This document shows, one piece after another, positions 1 through 7,124 of a stretch of DNA of 64,000 nt (positions are counted from its first letter, which is position 1; every line of letters starts with the position of its first letter). The DNA comes from JBOICV01 sp050740255. Lineage in GTDB: Bacteria; Pseudomonadota; Gammaproteobacteria; Nevskiales; JBOICV01. The position numbers and the translations under genes were made by a program. Location of the stretch: NCBI GenBank assembly GCA_050740255.1, contig JBOICV010000106.1, positions 1 through 64,000 on the forward strand, read 5' to 3'. The notes under the pieces were generated by a model. That model saw only the letters and a list, made by a program, of their open reading frames with translations. It did no database searches and was not told the origin of the DNA.

Positions 1-159
1 CAATTGATGAACGTCGGCGGCAAGTACAAGCTGGTGGTGCCGGCGGAGCTTGCCTATGGCGCCAACGGTGCCGGCCAGTTGATCGGCCCGAACGCAACCC
101 TCGTGTTCGAGGTGGAACTGATCAGCATCGGTGAGCCGAAAGCCGCTGAGACCAAGTAA
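1..159 (+). CDS. FKBP-type peptidyl-prolyl cis-trans isomerase, C-terminal part
   Basis: The reading frame is open from the first base and ends with TAA at 157-159, so only the last 52 residues of the gene lie in the window. The fragment contains VPAELAYGANGAG followed by IGPNATLVFEVEL, the conserved end of the FKBP fold where the AYG turn and the last beta strand (LVFEVEL) line the proline-binding pocket. The family catalyses prolyl peptide-bond isomerisation; whether this copy is exported cannot be judged because the N-terminus is missing. The next gene starts 28 bases downstream or overlaps it, depending on the start chosen there. Confidence 0.85.
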   Translation, partial: QLMNVGGKYKLVVPAELAYGANGAGQLIGPNATLVFEVELISIGEPKAAETK

Positions 160-187
160 GCAACATTCAGCCCCAGCCGTCGTCCGC

Positions 188-1267
188 GTGCAGCGGGCGG
201 GGCTGGGGCTTTTTCTTGCGCTGGGTTTGGCGCTGCTGCCGGCCTGTAGCACGCTGGGCTATTACGCACAGGCCGCGCGCGGCCAGTTGGATTTATTAAC
301 GCTGCGCCAGCCGCTGGCGCAGGTGCTGGCTGATGAAACCACGCCGGCCGAAACACGCCGCCTGCTGGGGCGGGCGCAGGCGATGCGGCGCTTCGCGGTC
401 GAGGCGCTGGGCTTGCCGGACAATGCCAGCTATAGCAGCTACGCCGACCTCAAACGCACGCACGTGGTGTGGAATGTGGTCGCCACGCCGGAATTCTCAC
501 TCGAACCGATCCAGAGCTGTTTCCTGTTGATCGGCTGCCTGAACTATCGCGGCTATTTCAGCGAAGCGCAGGCGCAGGCGCAAGCCGATGCTTTGCGCGT
601 GCAGGGCTATGACGTCATCGTCAGCGGTTCCGCCGCCTATTCGACGCTGGGCTGGTTTGAAGACCCGCTGCTCAGCACCATGCTGCGCTGGGACGAAGCG
701 CGGCTTGCCGCGGTGATGTTCCACGAACTCGCCCACCAGAAACTCTACCTGCCCGGCGACAGCGACTTCAACGAATCCTTTGCCTCGGTGGTGGAGGAGG
801 TCGGCGCCCGCCGCTGGCTGAGCCAGCACGCCAGCGCCGAGGCCCTCGCCGCCTGGGAGACGGAGCGCTTGAGACAGCGGCAGTTCACCGAGCTGGTGGC
901 GGGCGCCCGCAGCCGCTTGCAAAGGCTGTACGCAACGTCTGTGAACGACGCCGACAAGCGCCGTGCGAAGGTGGAAATCTTCCGCGACCTGCAGCAGAAA
1001 TACGCCGAGCTAAAGCAGTCGTGGCAAGGCCATACGGGCTACGATCGCTGGTTCGCGGAACTGAACAACGCCAAAGTAGCCGCGGTGTCCACCTACCATG
1101 CCGGGGTACCGGCCTTGCGTCATCTGCTTGGCGCACTGGATGAAGATTTACAGCGCTTTTACCGCGCGGCTGAGAACATCGCCGCCTGGCCGGCGCCGCG
1201 CCGCCAGCGCTGGCTCGCCGAAGGCGGCGAAGCGGCGGTCAGCGATTTCTCCGCGAGCGTTCGCTAA
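188..1267 (+). CDS. Putative zinc aminopeptidase lipoprotein (COG4324-like)
   Basis: About 359 residues. The GTG at 188 gives a compact lipoprotein signal peptide (hydrophobic run, then LLPAC lipobox, with Cys about residue 20). An upstream in-frame GTG at 131 overlapping the FKBP gene is possible but gives an unusually long n-region; neither start has a good ribosome binding site. The core carries FHELAHQ (HExxH zinc motif) followed by NESFASVVEEVG, whose Glu is a plausible third ligand, as in the predicted aminopeptidase family COG4324. Expected to be membrane-anchored in the periplasm. The TAA stop lies inside the end of the attC site at 1263-1324, so the integron cassette abuts this gene exactly. 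Confidence 0.75.
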   Translation: MQRAGLGLFLALGLALLPACSTLGYYAQAARGQLDLLTLRQPLAQVLADETTPAETRRLLGRAQAMRRFAVEALGLPDNASYSSYADLKRTHVVWNVVATPEFSLEPIQSCFLLIGCLNYRGYFSEAQAQAQADALRVQGYDVIVSGSAAYSTLGWFEDPLLSTMLRWDEARLAAVMFHELAHQKLYLPGDSDFNESFASVVEEVGARRWLSQHASAEALAAWETERLRQRQFTELVAGARSRLQRLYATSVNDADKRRAKVEIFRDLQQKYAELKQSWQGHTGYDRWFAELNNAKVAAVSTYHAGVPALRHLLGALDEDLQRFYRAAENIAAWPAPRRQRWLAEGGEAAVSDFSASVR

Positions 1268-1324
1268 CGCTTGAGCTAACCGGCGCCGGCTAAGCCGGCG
1301 TCCGCGTTGAGCAAATTGTTAGGC
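1263..1324 (-). other. Integron attC recombination site
   Basis: Read on the minus strand from 1324 to 1263, this 62-bp stretch has the full attC layout. It opens with the R'' core GCCTAAC, followed by a short AATTT spacer and a TCAA-containing L'' box. Next come two GC-rich arms (GACGCCGGC and GCCGGCGCC) around a TTA loop, the matching L' box with TCAA, and finally the R' core GTTAGC. The arms pair imperfectly with the extra-helical asymmetry expected of attC. It begins 12 bases after the stop codon of the minus-strand gene at 1337-2011, exactly where a gene cassette carries its attC. The predicted crossover (G|TT) is between 1268 and 1267. Confidence 0.85.
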
Positions 1325-2021
1325 GTGATTTCGTGACTAGGCATTCGCTTGGGCCTGCATGTAGTCCCAAATGCGTGCATCGAGACTTGTGGCCGATACG
1401 CCCATTTGTCCAGCAACAGCTTTTAAAGCGGCTATGCCATCGGACTCGCTTACGGAAGGGCCTAATGACGCCCGCAAGAACTTCGCAACGTGGCGATCCA
1501 GTTTTATTGAGTTTATGCCTTCGATGTACCAAAGCAATTGCTCGTATGCGCGAGGACCTAGGCCCTTTATCTTCCCTATAAATTGTTCTTTGGGAACCGC
1601 AGCAGCCCACTTTTTGAACGCGTTGGTTTCTGTTTCGTCCGGATAGAATTTATTGCACCAATTAGACAAATACTCCGCAAATTGTGTTAACTGATGAGCC
1701 TTTTGCCATTCTCTATTTTTCCATAAGGCGTTAGAAAGAAGTTTCCAATCGCCTGTATCAGCAACCACTTCCTCAGCGAGTTTTACAAACTGTGACATTG
1801 TTTTTTTCGAAAGATATGAATACTCTCCATTTTCGAATCTTTTTCGAGCTGGTAGTGCGTGGGAATACCACTTCCGATTCAGACTCAAGACGGTCGACAT
1901 TGCAATCAATAGTGGACTGCCGAAGACGTGTGCTTCCTCTTCAATCACACTGCTTTTGGGCAGTTTCTGACACTCGGAATAGAGTTGATCGAGTTGTTGT
2001 TGAGTGACCATAGGCGCTTAC
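1268..2021 (-). mobile_element. Solitary integron gene cassette
   Basis: One minus-strand gene plus a downstream attC forms a unit of about 750 bp lying between two ordinary chromosomal genes. The 3' boundary at 1268 follows from the attC crossover point. The 5' boundary is inferred: GGTAAGCGCC directly before the gene start (about 2012-2022) resembles the GTTRRRY start of a cassette with one T missing, so the edge may be off by some bases. The cassette is visibly AT-richer than its neighbours. No integron integrase, attI or second attC was found in the window, so it looks like a cassette inserted at a secondary site. Confidence 0.65.
1337..2011 (-). CDS. Cassette-borne hypothetical protein with helix-hairpin-helix-like motif
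   Basis: 224 residues, ATG start at 2011 with a weak AGG nine bases upstream. No confident family match. The C-terminal half has IKGLGPRAYEQLLWYIEG (about residues 149-166) followed by LDRHVAKFL, an arrangement reminiscent of the helix-hairpin-helix and following helices of HhH-GPD-type DNA glycosylases, but there is no visible Lys/Asp catalytic pair of the kind seen in Nth. DNA binding is therefore only a suggestion. The codon use is AT-richer than that of the flanking genes, and it is followed after 12 bases by an attC site, so it is the payload of a mobile cassette. Confidence 0.7.
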   Translation of the reverse strand: MVTQQQLDQLYSECQKLPKSSVIEEEAHVFGSPLLIAMSTVLSLNRKWYSHALPARKRFENGEYSYLSKKTMSQFVKLAEEVVADTGDWKLLSNALWKNREWQKAHQLTQFAEYLSNWCNKFYPDETETNAFKKWAAAVPKEQFIGKIKGLGPRAYEQLLWYIEGINSIKLDRHVAKFLRASLGPSVSESDGIAALKAVAGQMGVSATSLDARIWDYMQAQANA

Positions 2022-2027
2022 CTGCAT

Positions 2028-2936
2028 TCATCCCGAACGCGGTTTGGCCGCCGCCGGCCGTCCAATATCAGCCGGAAGCGGAATGAGTTCGGTTTCCCCG
2101 GGTACCGATGGGAAACGGCGTTGCTGCCATTCCTGCTTGGCCTGCCCGATACGCTGCTCCGAGCTGGAGACAAAATTCCACCATAAATAGCGTGGTGCAT
2201 CGAGGCTGGCGCCGCCCAGCAGCATTACGCGCGCCGGCGCCTGTGCCCGCAGTTTAGGCGTTCCGCTGGGTGCCAACACCGCCAGTTCACCGTTTGCTAT
2301 CGGCTGTTCTTCGAGCAACACAGCGCCTTCCGCTACATAGCAGGCGCGTTCCCGGTATTCATCGGGGATGGATAACTCAGCGCCCGCGGCGAGTTGCACA
2401 TCGAGGTAAAACATCGGCGAGCTTACCGCTACCAGTGCGCTATGGCCGTAGGCAGAACCGGCGATTAGCACGAGATCCGCAGCGCCTTCCTTGAAACGCG
2501 GCAGCGTGGCGGCGGCGTGATGTTGAAAACTGGGCGCGCTTTCCTCGGCGTGCAGCGGCAGTGCCACCCAGGCCTGAATACCATGGGCGCGAGCGCCCTG
2601 TGGCCGCAATTCCGATGGGGTGCGTTCGGAATGCACGATCCCGCGGCCGGCATTCATCCAGTTCACATCACCCGGCCGAATCACTTGAATCGTGCCGAGG
2701 CTGTCGCGATGCATCAGTTCACCCTCGAACAGAAAGGTCACCGTCGCCAGCCCGATATGCGGGTGCGGCCGCACGTCTATGCCCTCACCCGGCGCGAACG
2801 CCGCCGGTCCCATATGATCCAGAAACACGAACGGACCGACGCTGCGGCATTCGCGGTTGGGCAAAGCGCGCCGCACGGTGAAGCCGCCCAGCTCGGTGGG
2901 ACGAGCCTTGATCAGCAGCTCAACATTTGCGCTCAT
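2028..2936 (-). CDS. Pirin family protein
   Basis: 302 residues of two cupin halves. The N-terminal cupin shows RPHPHIGLATVTFLFEGE and later NAGRGIVHSE, giving the His/His/His/Glu metal-binding set of pirins. Members bind Fe and some act as quercetin 2,3-dioxygenases; the substrate here is unknown. ATG at 2936 overlaps the TGA of the upstream pcm gene (ATGA), so the two are probably translationally coupled. The last codons (TCG GGA TGA) lie next to the cassette junction and may have been altered by the insertion, but the protein has normal length. Confidence 0.9.
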   Translation of the reverse strand: MSANVELLIKARPTELGGFTVRRALPNRECRSVGPFVFLDHMGPAAFAPGEGIDVRPHPHIGLATVTFLFEGELMHRDSLGTIQVIRPGDVNWMNAGRGIVHSERTPSELRPQGARAHGIQAWVALPLHAEESAPSFQHHAAATLPRFKEGAADLVLIAGSAYGHSALVAVSSPMFYLDVQLAAGAELSIPDEYRERACYVAEGAVLLEEQPIANGELAVLAPSGTPKLRAQAPARVMLLGGASLDAPRYLWWNFVSSSEQRIGQAKQEWQQRRFPSVPGETELIPLPADIGRPAAAKPRSG

Positions 2937-3685
2937 TGATGTTTTCCCGTCAGCGGCACAAAGCGCACCGGCAGCGCGGGACGGCTGCTGATTTTTCCAT
3001 CGGAATCCTTGGTTAGCACCATAAGCTGCTGCACGTCGAAAGATTCGCCGACCGGGATTACCATGCGGCCACCCGGCTTGAGCTGAGCGATCAGCGGTGG
3101 CGGCACGCTGGGCGCTGCGGCAGTGACGATGATGCGGTCGAAAGGCGCATGCGCCGGCCAGCCTTGATAGCCGTCGCCGGCGCGCACCGTGATGTTTTTA
3201 TATCCCAAACCCTTGAGTCGAGCGGCGGCCTCGCTCGCCAAGGGCTCGACGATCTCGATGGAATAGACCTGCCGCACCAACTCGGCCAGCACCGCCGCCT
3301 GATAGCCGGAACCGGTACCGATTTCCAGCACGGACATTTCCGGCTGCAATTGCAGGAGATCGGTCATCAAAGCAACGATCAAGGGCTGCGAGATGGTTTG
3401 CCCGTGGCCGATACCCAGCGGACGATTGTCGTAGGCCTGCCGGACTTTCTCCGGCGGTACGAAACGATGGCGCGGCACGCGCCCCATCACCTGCATGACC
3501 TTCGGGTCGAACTGCGCGCGGCCCGTTTCGGCTGAAATCAAACGGGCATCCACTGCTATTTCACCGACCATCCGCTGACGCAAGACCGCGAACTCTTCCT
3601 CGCTGACGGCACAAGCCAGTGGTGGCAGCGCAAATATCATCAGTAAGGCGCCGTAGCGCGCCGCCGCAAGCAATCCCGCCGTCAC
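2933..3685 (-). CDS. pcm: Protein-L-isoaspartate O-methyltransferase, exported form
   Basis: About 250 residues from a GTG at 3685, two bases after the stop of the upstream hydrolase gene. A longer open frame runs upstream to 4012 but would lie wholly inside that hydrolase. The chosen start gives a hydrophobic signal peptide ending near PPLACAV, unlike the cytosolic E. coli enzyme. The catalytic domain shows RHRFVPPE, IGHGQTISQP, the SAM-binding loop VLEIGTGSGYQAAVLAEL and DRIIVTAAA, all typical of PCMT. It methylates isoaspartyl residues of damaged proteins; with a signal peptide it would act in the envelope, and how SAM would be supplied there is unclear. Coupled to pirin downstream by an ATGA overlap. 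Confidence 0.87.
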   Translation of the reverse strand: MTAGLLAAARYGALLMIFALPPLACAVSEEEFAVLRQRMVGEIAVDARLISAETGRAQFDPKVMQVMGRVPRHRFVPPEKVRQAYDNRPLGIGHGQTISQPLIVALMTDLLQLQPEMSVLEIGTGSGYQAAVLAELVRQVYSIEIVEPLASEAAARLKGLGYKNITVRAGDGYQGWPAHAPFDRIIVTAAAPSVPPPLIAQLKPGGRMVIPVGESFDVQQLMVLTKDSDGKISSRPALPVRFVPLTGKHQ

Positions 3686-3687
3686 CT

Positions 3688-4587
3688 TCACGCCTTGAAG
3701 TGTTTCAGCGCAGCGCGCGCGATGGGCTCGCCCCATTCCTGCACGAAATGCCCGGCCTCGGCGAGCTCCAGGGGCTCCGGGCAGTCGCGGATTACTGAGC
3801 GCAGCACGCGCATGACCATCGGGCTCAGTACCGGGTCCTGCATGCCTACCGCCATGAAGGTCTGACCGGCCCACTTTTCCGTCCACCAGTCCACTGCGCG
3901 CCGTGAGATTTCCGCACCCGGCGCATCCAGATGGTCTGGCACCAGTTGTGGAAAGCGGCGCACACCGGCCTTGTAACGCGCATCGGGGAAGGGTGCGTCG
4001 TAGGCCGCGCATTCTTCCGGAGTCAGATGCTTGCAGGAACGGCTCATCAGCTTGCCGATGGCCATATCAGGGTTTTTGGCAGACCAATCGCGCCAGGCGA
4101 TAAAACCCGCGGTCAGCGGTGCATCGCCCGCGGTCAGGATGGTGTTCATGACCAGCAAGCGCTTAAAGCGTTTCGGCATTTCCATTGGCAGCGTCAGACC
4201 TAGAATCCCGCCCCAGTCCTGGCACACCAGTGTGATGTTGTTCAAATCCAGCCGTTGGATGAACTCGATGAGCGTCTGGCGATGAAAGTCGAAGCTATAG
4301 GCCGCTTCGTCTACCGGTTTGTCCGAACGGCCAAAGCCGAAGAAATCCGGCGCAACGACGCGATGCCCGGCGCCGGTAAGCACCGGAATCATGCGGCGGT
4401 AGAGATAACTCCAGGTCGGCTGGCCATGCAGACAAAGCCAGGTTTCACCCGAGCTGCCCGCTTCGTCCAGATAATGCAGCCGCAGGCCTGGAAAACCAGA
4501 CAGGTCCTCAAGGTAATGCGGCTTGAAAGGGAAGCCGGCCAAGTTGGCGAAGCGTTCGTCGGGGGTGCGCAGAAAGTTGATGGTCAT
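3688..4587 (-). CDS. Haloalkane dehalogenase-like alpha/beta hydrolase (HLD-I type)
   Basis: 299 residues from the ATG at 4587, preceded by GGGAG; an ATG seven codons upstream lacks a ribosome binding site. The sequence follows subfamily HLD-I: RTPDERFANL near the N-terminus, oxyanion region HGQPTWSYLYRRM, nucleophile elbow VCQDWGG with Asp124 and the adjacent halide-binding Trp125, acid in GMQDPVLSP, and His in EAGHFVQEWGE. The numbering of the nucleophile matches DhlA. The likely reaction is hydrolysis of a carbon-halogen bond, but substrate range cannot be read from sequence. It heads the hydrolase-pcm-pirin cluster with 2- to 4-base spacing. Confidence 0.85.
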   Translation of the reverse strand: MTINFLRTPDERFANLAGFPFKPHYLEDLSGFPGLRLHYLDEAGSSGETWLCLHGQPTWSYLYRRMIPVLTGAGHRVVAPDFFGFGRSDKPVDEAAYSFDFHRQTLIEFIQRLDLNNITLVCQDWGGILGLTLPMEMPKRFKRLLVMNTILTAGDAPLTAGFIAWRDWSAKNPDMAIGKLMSRSCKHLTPEECAAYDAPFPDARYKAGVRRFPQLVPDHLDAPGAEISRRAVDWWTEKWAGQTFMAVGMQDPVLSPMVMRVLRSVIRDCPEPLELAEAGHFVQEWGEPIARAALKHFKA

Positions 4588-4602
4588 CCAAATCTCCCGG
4601 TT

Positions 4603-4685
4603 CGTCATACCGCCCCGGCTTTCGCCGGGGTGACGGCCAAGCCGGTATCCAGTTTATCTTTCTGGGTTCCGACTTTCGTCGGAAC
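4603..4685. repeat. Pair of hairpin (REP-like) elements
   Basis: Two palindromes between the dehalogenase-like gene and the crotonase gene. The first pairs CGTCA + CCCCGGC (4603-4619) with GCCGGGG + TGACG (4624-4635) around TTTC. The second pairs GTTCCGAC (4666-4673) with GTCGGAAC (4678-4685). Neither is followed by a clear T-run, so they look more like REP elements than classical terminators, although either could stop transcription of the crotonase gene. Confidence 0.6.
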
Positions 4686-4695
4686 GACCCAAAAT

Positions 4696-5466
4696 CTATT
4701 GGAAGCTGCCGTGCCGTCCCGCGCCCTGCTTGAAACGCGTCGCACCGGCACGCGCTTCGCGTTTCAGCGACTCCAGCCCGTGATGGAATTCGTTGGCGAG
4801 CGCTTCTTTCAAGTCAAGGGACCACTGTTCGTGAGCAGAAAGCCGGTCGTGCCGCAGGCAGGTCTGGGGAAATTCCGCGATTTGCGCGGCGAGTTTCTCC
4901 GCTTCCGCACGCGCTTGTCCATCCGCCACCACGCGGTTGGCAAGCCCCATTTGCAGCGCCTCCTCAGCGTCCACCGCGCGACCCGTCAGAATCATATCGA
5001 GTGCGCGGCTCATGCCGATCAATCGGGGAAGACGCAGGGTGCCGCCGTCAATCAACGGCACACCCCAGCGCCGGCAGAACACGCCGAAGCTCGCGCTTTT
5101 TTCCGCCACGCGCAAATCGCACCAGCAAGCCAGTTCCAGCCCGCCCGCCACCGCATAGCCCGCCACCGCGGCGATCACCGGCTTGGACAGCAGCAGGCGG
5201 GTAGGCCCCATCGGCCCGTCACCTTCAGGGTCCACGCGGTTGATGCGCGCGGGATCGCCGCTCGATACGGCTTTCAGATCGGCGCCCGCGCAGAAATAGC
5301 CGCCGGCGCCCCATAACACCGCCACCCGCGCCTTATCGTCTTTCTCGAACTCGTGGAATGCCGCCGTCAAGGCCTCGGCGTGCGGCCGGTCCACGGCATT
5401 GCGCGCCTCCGGCCGGTCGAGAATGACCGTAAACACGGCGCCGTTGTGTTCAGTGCGGACAGGCAT
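4696..5466 (-). CDS. Enoyl-CoA hydratase/isomerase (crotonase) family protein
   Basis: 256 residues from ATG at 5466, chosen over an ATG at 5499 because AGGGA lies seven bases upstream. Crotonase fold: VILDRPEARNAVDR, the CoA/oxyanion segment YFCAGADLKA, and the second oxyanion segment around AGYAVAGGLELACWCDLRVA. Glu in GLELACW is at a typical position, and GVPLIDGGTLRLPRLIG corresponds to the second catalytic segment, where the usual Glu is replaced by Asp, as in several non-hydratase crotonases. Exact reaction unknown; probably acyl-CoA hydration or isomerisation in a catabolic route. Two more crotonases lie at 12.5-14.3 kb. Confidence 0.88.
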   Translation of the reverse strand: MPVRTEHNGAVFTVILDRPEARNAVDRPHAEALTAAFHEFEKDDKARVAVLWGAGGYFCAGADLKAVSSGDPARINRVDPEGDGPMGPTRLLLSKPVIAAVAGYAVAGGLELACWCDLRVAEKSASFGVFCRRWGVPLIDGGTLRLPRLIGMSRALDMILTGRAVDAEEALQMGLANRVVADGQARAEAEKLAAQIAEFPQTCLRHDRLSAHEQWSLDLKEALANEFHHGLESLKREARAGATRFKQGAGRHGSFQ

Positions 5467-5502
5467 GGCAAATCCCTGACGATCGAACGGATTATTCACA
5501 TT

Positions 5503-5586
5503 GTAGGGCGGGTTAGCTAAGCGTAACCCGCCGAATCGCTACCGGCGGCGGGTTACGGCCAACCAGACTGGCCTAACCCGCCCTAC
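5503..5586. repeat. 84-bp palindromic MITE-like element
   Basis: Perfect 14-bp terminal inverted repeats (GTAGGGCGGGTTAG at 5503-5516 and its complement at 5573-5586) enclose two further internal copies of GTAACCCGCC and GGCGGGTTAC. It has no coding capacity and lies between the crotonase and methyltransferase genes. The structure is that of a non-autonomous miniature inverted-repeat element; no transposase is nearby. Confidence 0.75.
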
Positions 5587-5592
5587 CACCGG

Positions 5593-6324
5593 TTATGTTC
5601 TTAGTTCGGCGACCAATAGCACGTTGCCGGGATACAGCGAGCCGGCCACCCGCGTCTGATTGGTCTTGAAACCCAGGCGCGCCAAATCCGCTTCGATTTC
5701 GACGATGGGGCGATACAACACTCTTCCTGCGCGGTTCCAGCCGAACCAGACTGCCAAGCGCTCCAGCGCCCGGGTCCAACGCGCCCCGCCTTTCTCCCGG
5801 CGATCTGCGTCACGAATCAATAGGCGCCCGCCGGGCCGCAATGCTTTCGCCGCCCGCTCCAGCAGCTCCCGCTGAGCCGCGGCGGAGTGATAGTGCAGCA
5901 CATCAATCAGCGTAACCACATCGCAGCGCGGGAAATCGCAATTCAGAAAATCGTTTTCGCTGATCTGCACGCCGGCGAGGCCCCGAGAGACCTGACGCGC
6001 CACGCCGATCTTGGTGCGGTCGTGATCAATCCCCAGAATTTCTCGCTCACCGCCTAGCAAGCCGAGCAGCACCGGCAGCATGCCCAGGCCCGTGCCCAAA
6101 TCGAGAGTCAGTGTCCGGGTCGGGATTTGCGCCGCTACCGCCAGATAACAGGGGTCAAGTCGGTACTTGAACCAGACATACCAGCGAAAAAAATGCGGAG
6201 CGGTCAGATAGCGTGCCGAAGCCTCGCGTAAGGCCATGCGTGGTGCGAGCGGCGCAGTGAGTGATCCGGCGTGGCCGCCAATATCAAGCTTAGTCGTTGC
6301 GGAGACTGACATTGCGACGATCAC
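5593..6324 (-). CDS. Class I SAM-dependent methyltransferase
   Basis: 243 residues. Motif I is TLDLGTGLGMLPVLLGLLG, motif II ILGIDHD, an acidic-plus-Asn segment FLNCDFPRCDVVTLIDVLHY corresponds to motif IV, and LRPGGRLLIRDAD to motif VI. This is the Methyltransf_11/25-type Rossmann fold. The N-terminal 60 residues include an aromatic RWYVWFKYRLDP stretch. The substrate is not predictable. The gene sits alone between a MITE-like element downstream and the tandem repeat block upstream, and the ATG at 6324 has a second in-frame ATG four codons later that could be used. Confidence 0.8.
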   Translation of the reverse strand: MIVAMSVSATTKLDIGGHAGSLTAPLAPRMALREASARYLTAPHFFRWYVWFKYRLDPCYLAVAAQIPTRTLTLDLGTGLGMLPVLLGLLGGEREILGIDHDRTKIGVARQVSRGLAGVQISENDFLNCDFPRCDVVTLIDVLHYHSAAAQRELLERAAKALRPGGRLLIRDADRREKGGARWTRALERLAVWFGWNRAGRVLYRPIVEIEADLARLGFKTNQTRVAGSLYPGNVLLVAELRT

Positions 6325-6359
6325 TCACCGTGTCGGGCCAGGCATCATCCCCGGTCCGG

Positions 6360-6595
6360 AATCCCCCGCCGCCCACCGCAAGCGGTGACCGGCCGCCCCC
6401 TTTACTAAAGGGGGCAGCAAGACGCGCAGAGCGGGGGATCGGACTGCCCCCTTTAGTAAAGGGGGCGGAGAGGCGCGTGAGCGCCGAGCGGGGGATCGGA
6501 CTGCCCCCTTTTGTAAAGGGGGCGGAGAGGCGCGTGAGCGCCGAGCGGGGGATTTCATGAGTTGCAGAAAATCCGTTAGCCATTTAAGCAAGGCT
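6360..6595. repeat. Interspersed repeat with 57-bp tandem units
   Basis: This fills the gene-free stretch between 6325 and 6626. It is bounded by AATCCCCC (6360) and GGGGGATTT (ending 6555). Inside, CCCCCTTT-N-TAAAGGGGG hairpins occur three times. Two near-perfect 57-bp units start at 6431 and 6488, and a partial third starts at 6545. Similarity to the copy at 62696-62875 continues past the last hairpin (TGCAGAAAAT, then CGTTAGCCA), so the repeat unit is longer than the palindromes alone. A shorter relative lies inside metG at 22004-22061. Confidence 0.85.
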
Positions 6596-6626
6596 CAATA
6601 AAACCACTGGACGGCCGAAGCTCAGT

Positions 6627-7076
6627 CTAGCGCGTCTCGTATTCCGCGTGGTTGACCACAATGCCGGTCCCGCCTTTCTGTAAAACCTCCGTAATGTCCA
6701 GCGGTAGCGGGGTTTTGGCTAGAGTGGCGCTATCCACCAGCACGTAAACCGTTTCCGATGTGGCAGTGATGGGTTCGCGGCCGGCGGTGCGGAACTCAAA
6801 AGCCAGCGTAAAGGAAGTGCGCCCGATGTGCTTGCACCAGACCGATACTTCGGCAACTTCATCGAAGCGGATGGGCGCCTTCCACTCGATGGTTTGTTTG
6901 ACGAGCTGGTAGTCAAAAACGCCACTGATCAAATCCTCCGGCCGCGGCAGAATCGCGCGCAGGAATTCCAGGCTGGCCAGGTCTATGTAGTCGCCGTAGC
7001 GGGCATTGAACACCACTTTCTGCGCGTCACACTCGCCGTAGCGAACACGCAAGAGGTAGCGGAATTTCTGAGACAT
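6627..7076 (-). CDS. Acyl-CoA thioesterase (YbgC/FadM-like hotdog fold)
   Basis: 149 residues, full length for the 4HBT family. The N-terminal RVRYGECDAQKVVFNARYGDY matches the YADTDAxGVVYHANY consensus with the catalytic Asp retained in GECDAQ, and the long helix and IGRTSF/FEFR strands follow as expected. It should hydrolyse acyl-CoA thioesters in the cytoplasm. Placed between the tandem repeat block and the restriction-modification remnant, so it has no obvious operon partner. Confidence 0.85.
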   Translation of the reverse strand: MSQKFRYLLRVRYGECDAQKVVFNARYGDYIDLASLEFLRAILPRPEDLISGVFDYQLVKQTIEWKAPIRFDEVAEVSVWCKHIGRTSFTLAFEFRTAGREPITATSETVYVLVDSATLAKTPLPLDITEVLQKGGTGIVVNHAEYETR

Positions 7077-7124
7077 GAAGGATTCGAGTTCTCAACAGCG
7101 GAATTATGTCAAACTGCTGCTTTG

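Noticed and set aside
3686..4012. N-terminal extension of pcm
   Set aside because: In frame but entirely within the dehalogenase-like gene; the GTG at 3685 gives a signal peptide and normal length.
4255..5316. Long plus-strand open frame
   Set aside because: It spans the dehalogenase-like and crotonase genes on the opposite strand and the palindromes between them; composition is that of an antisense shadow.
6360..6595. Possible CRISPR array
   Set aside because: The 57-bp units are contiguous with no unique spacers and contain self-pairing hairpins, so this is a tandem palindromic repeat.
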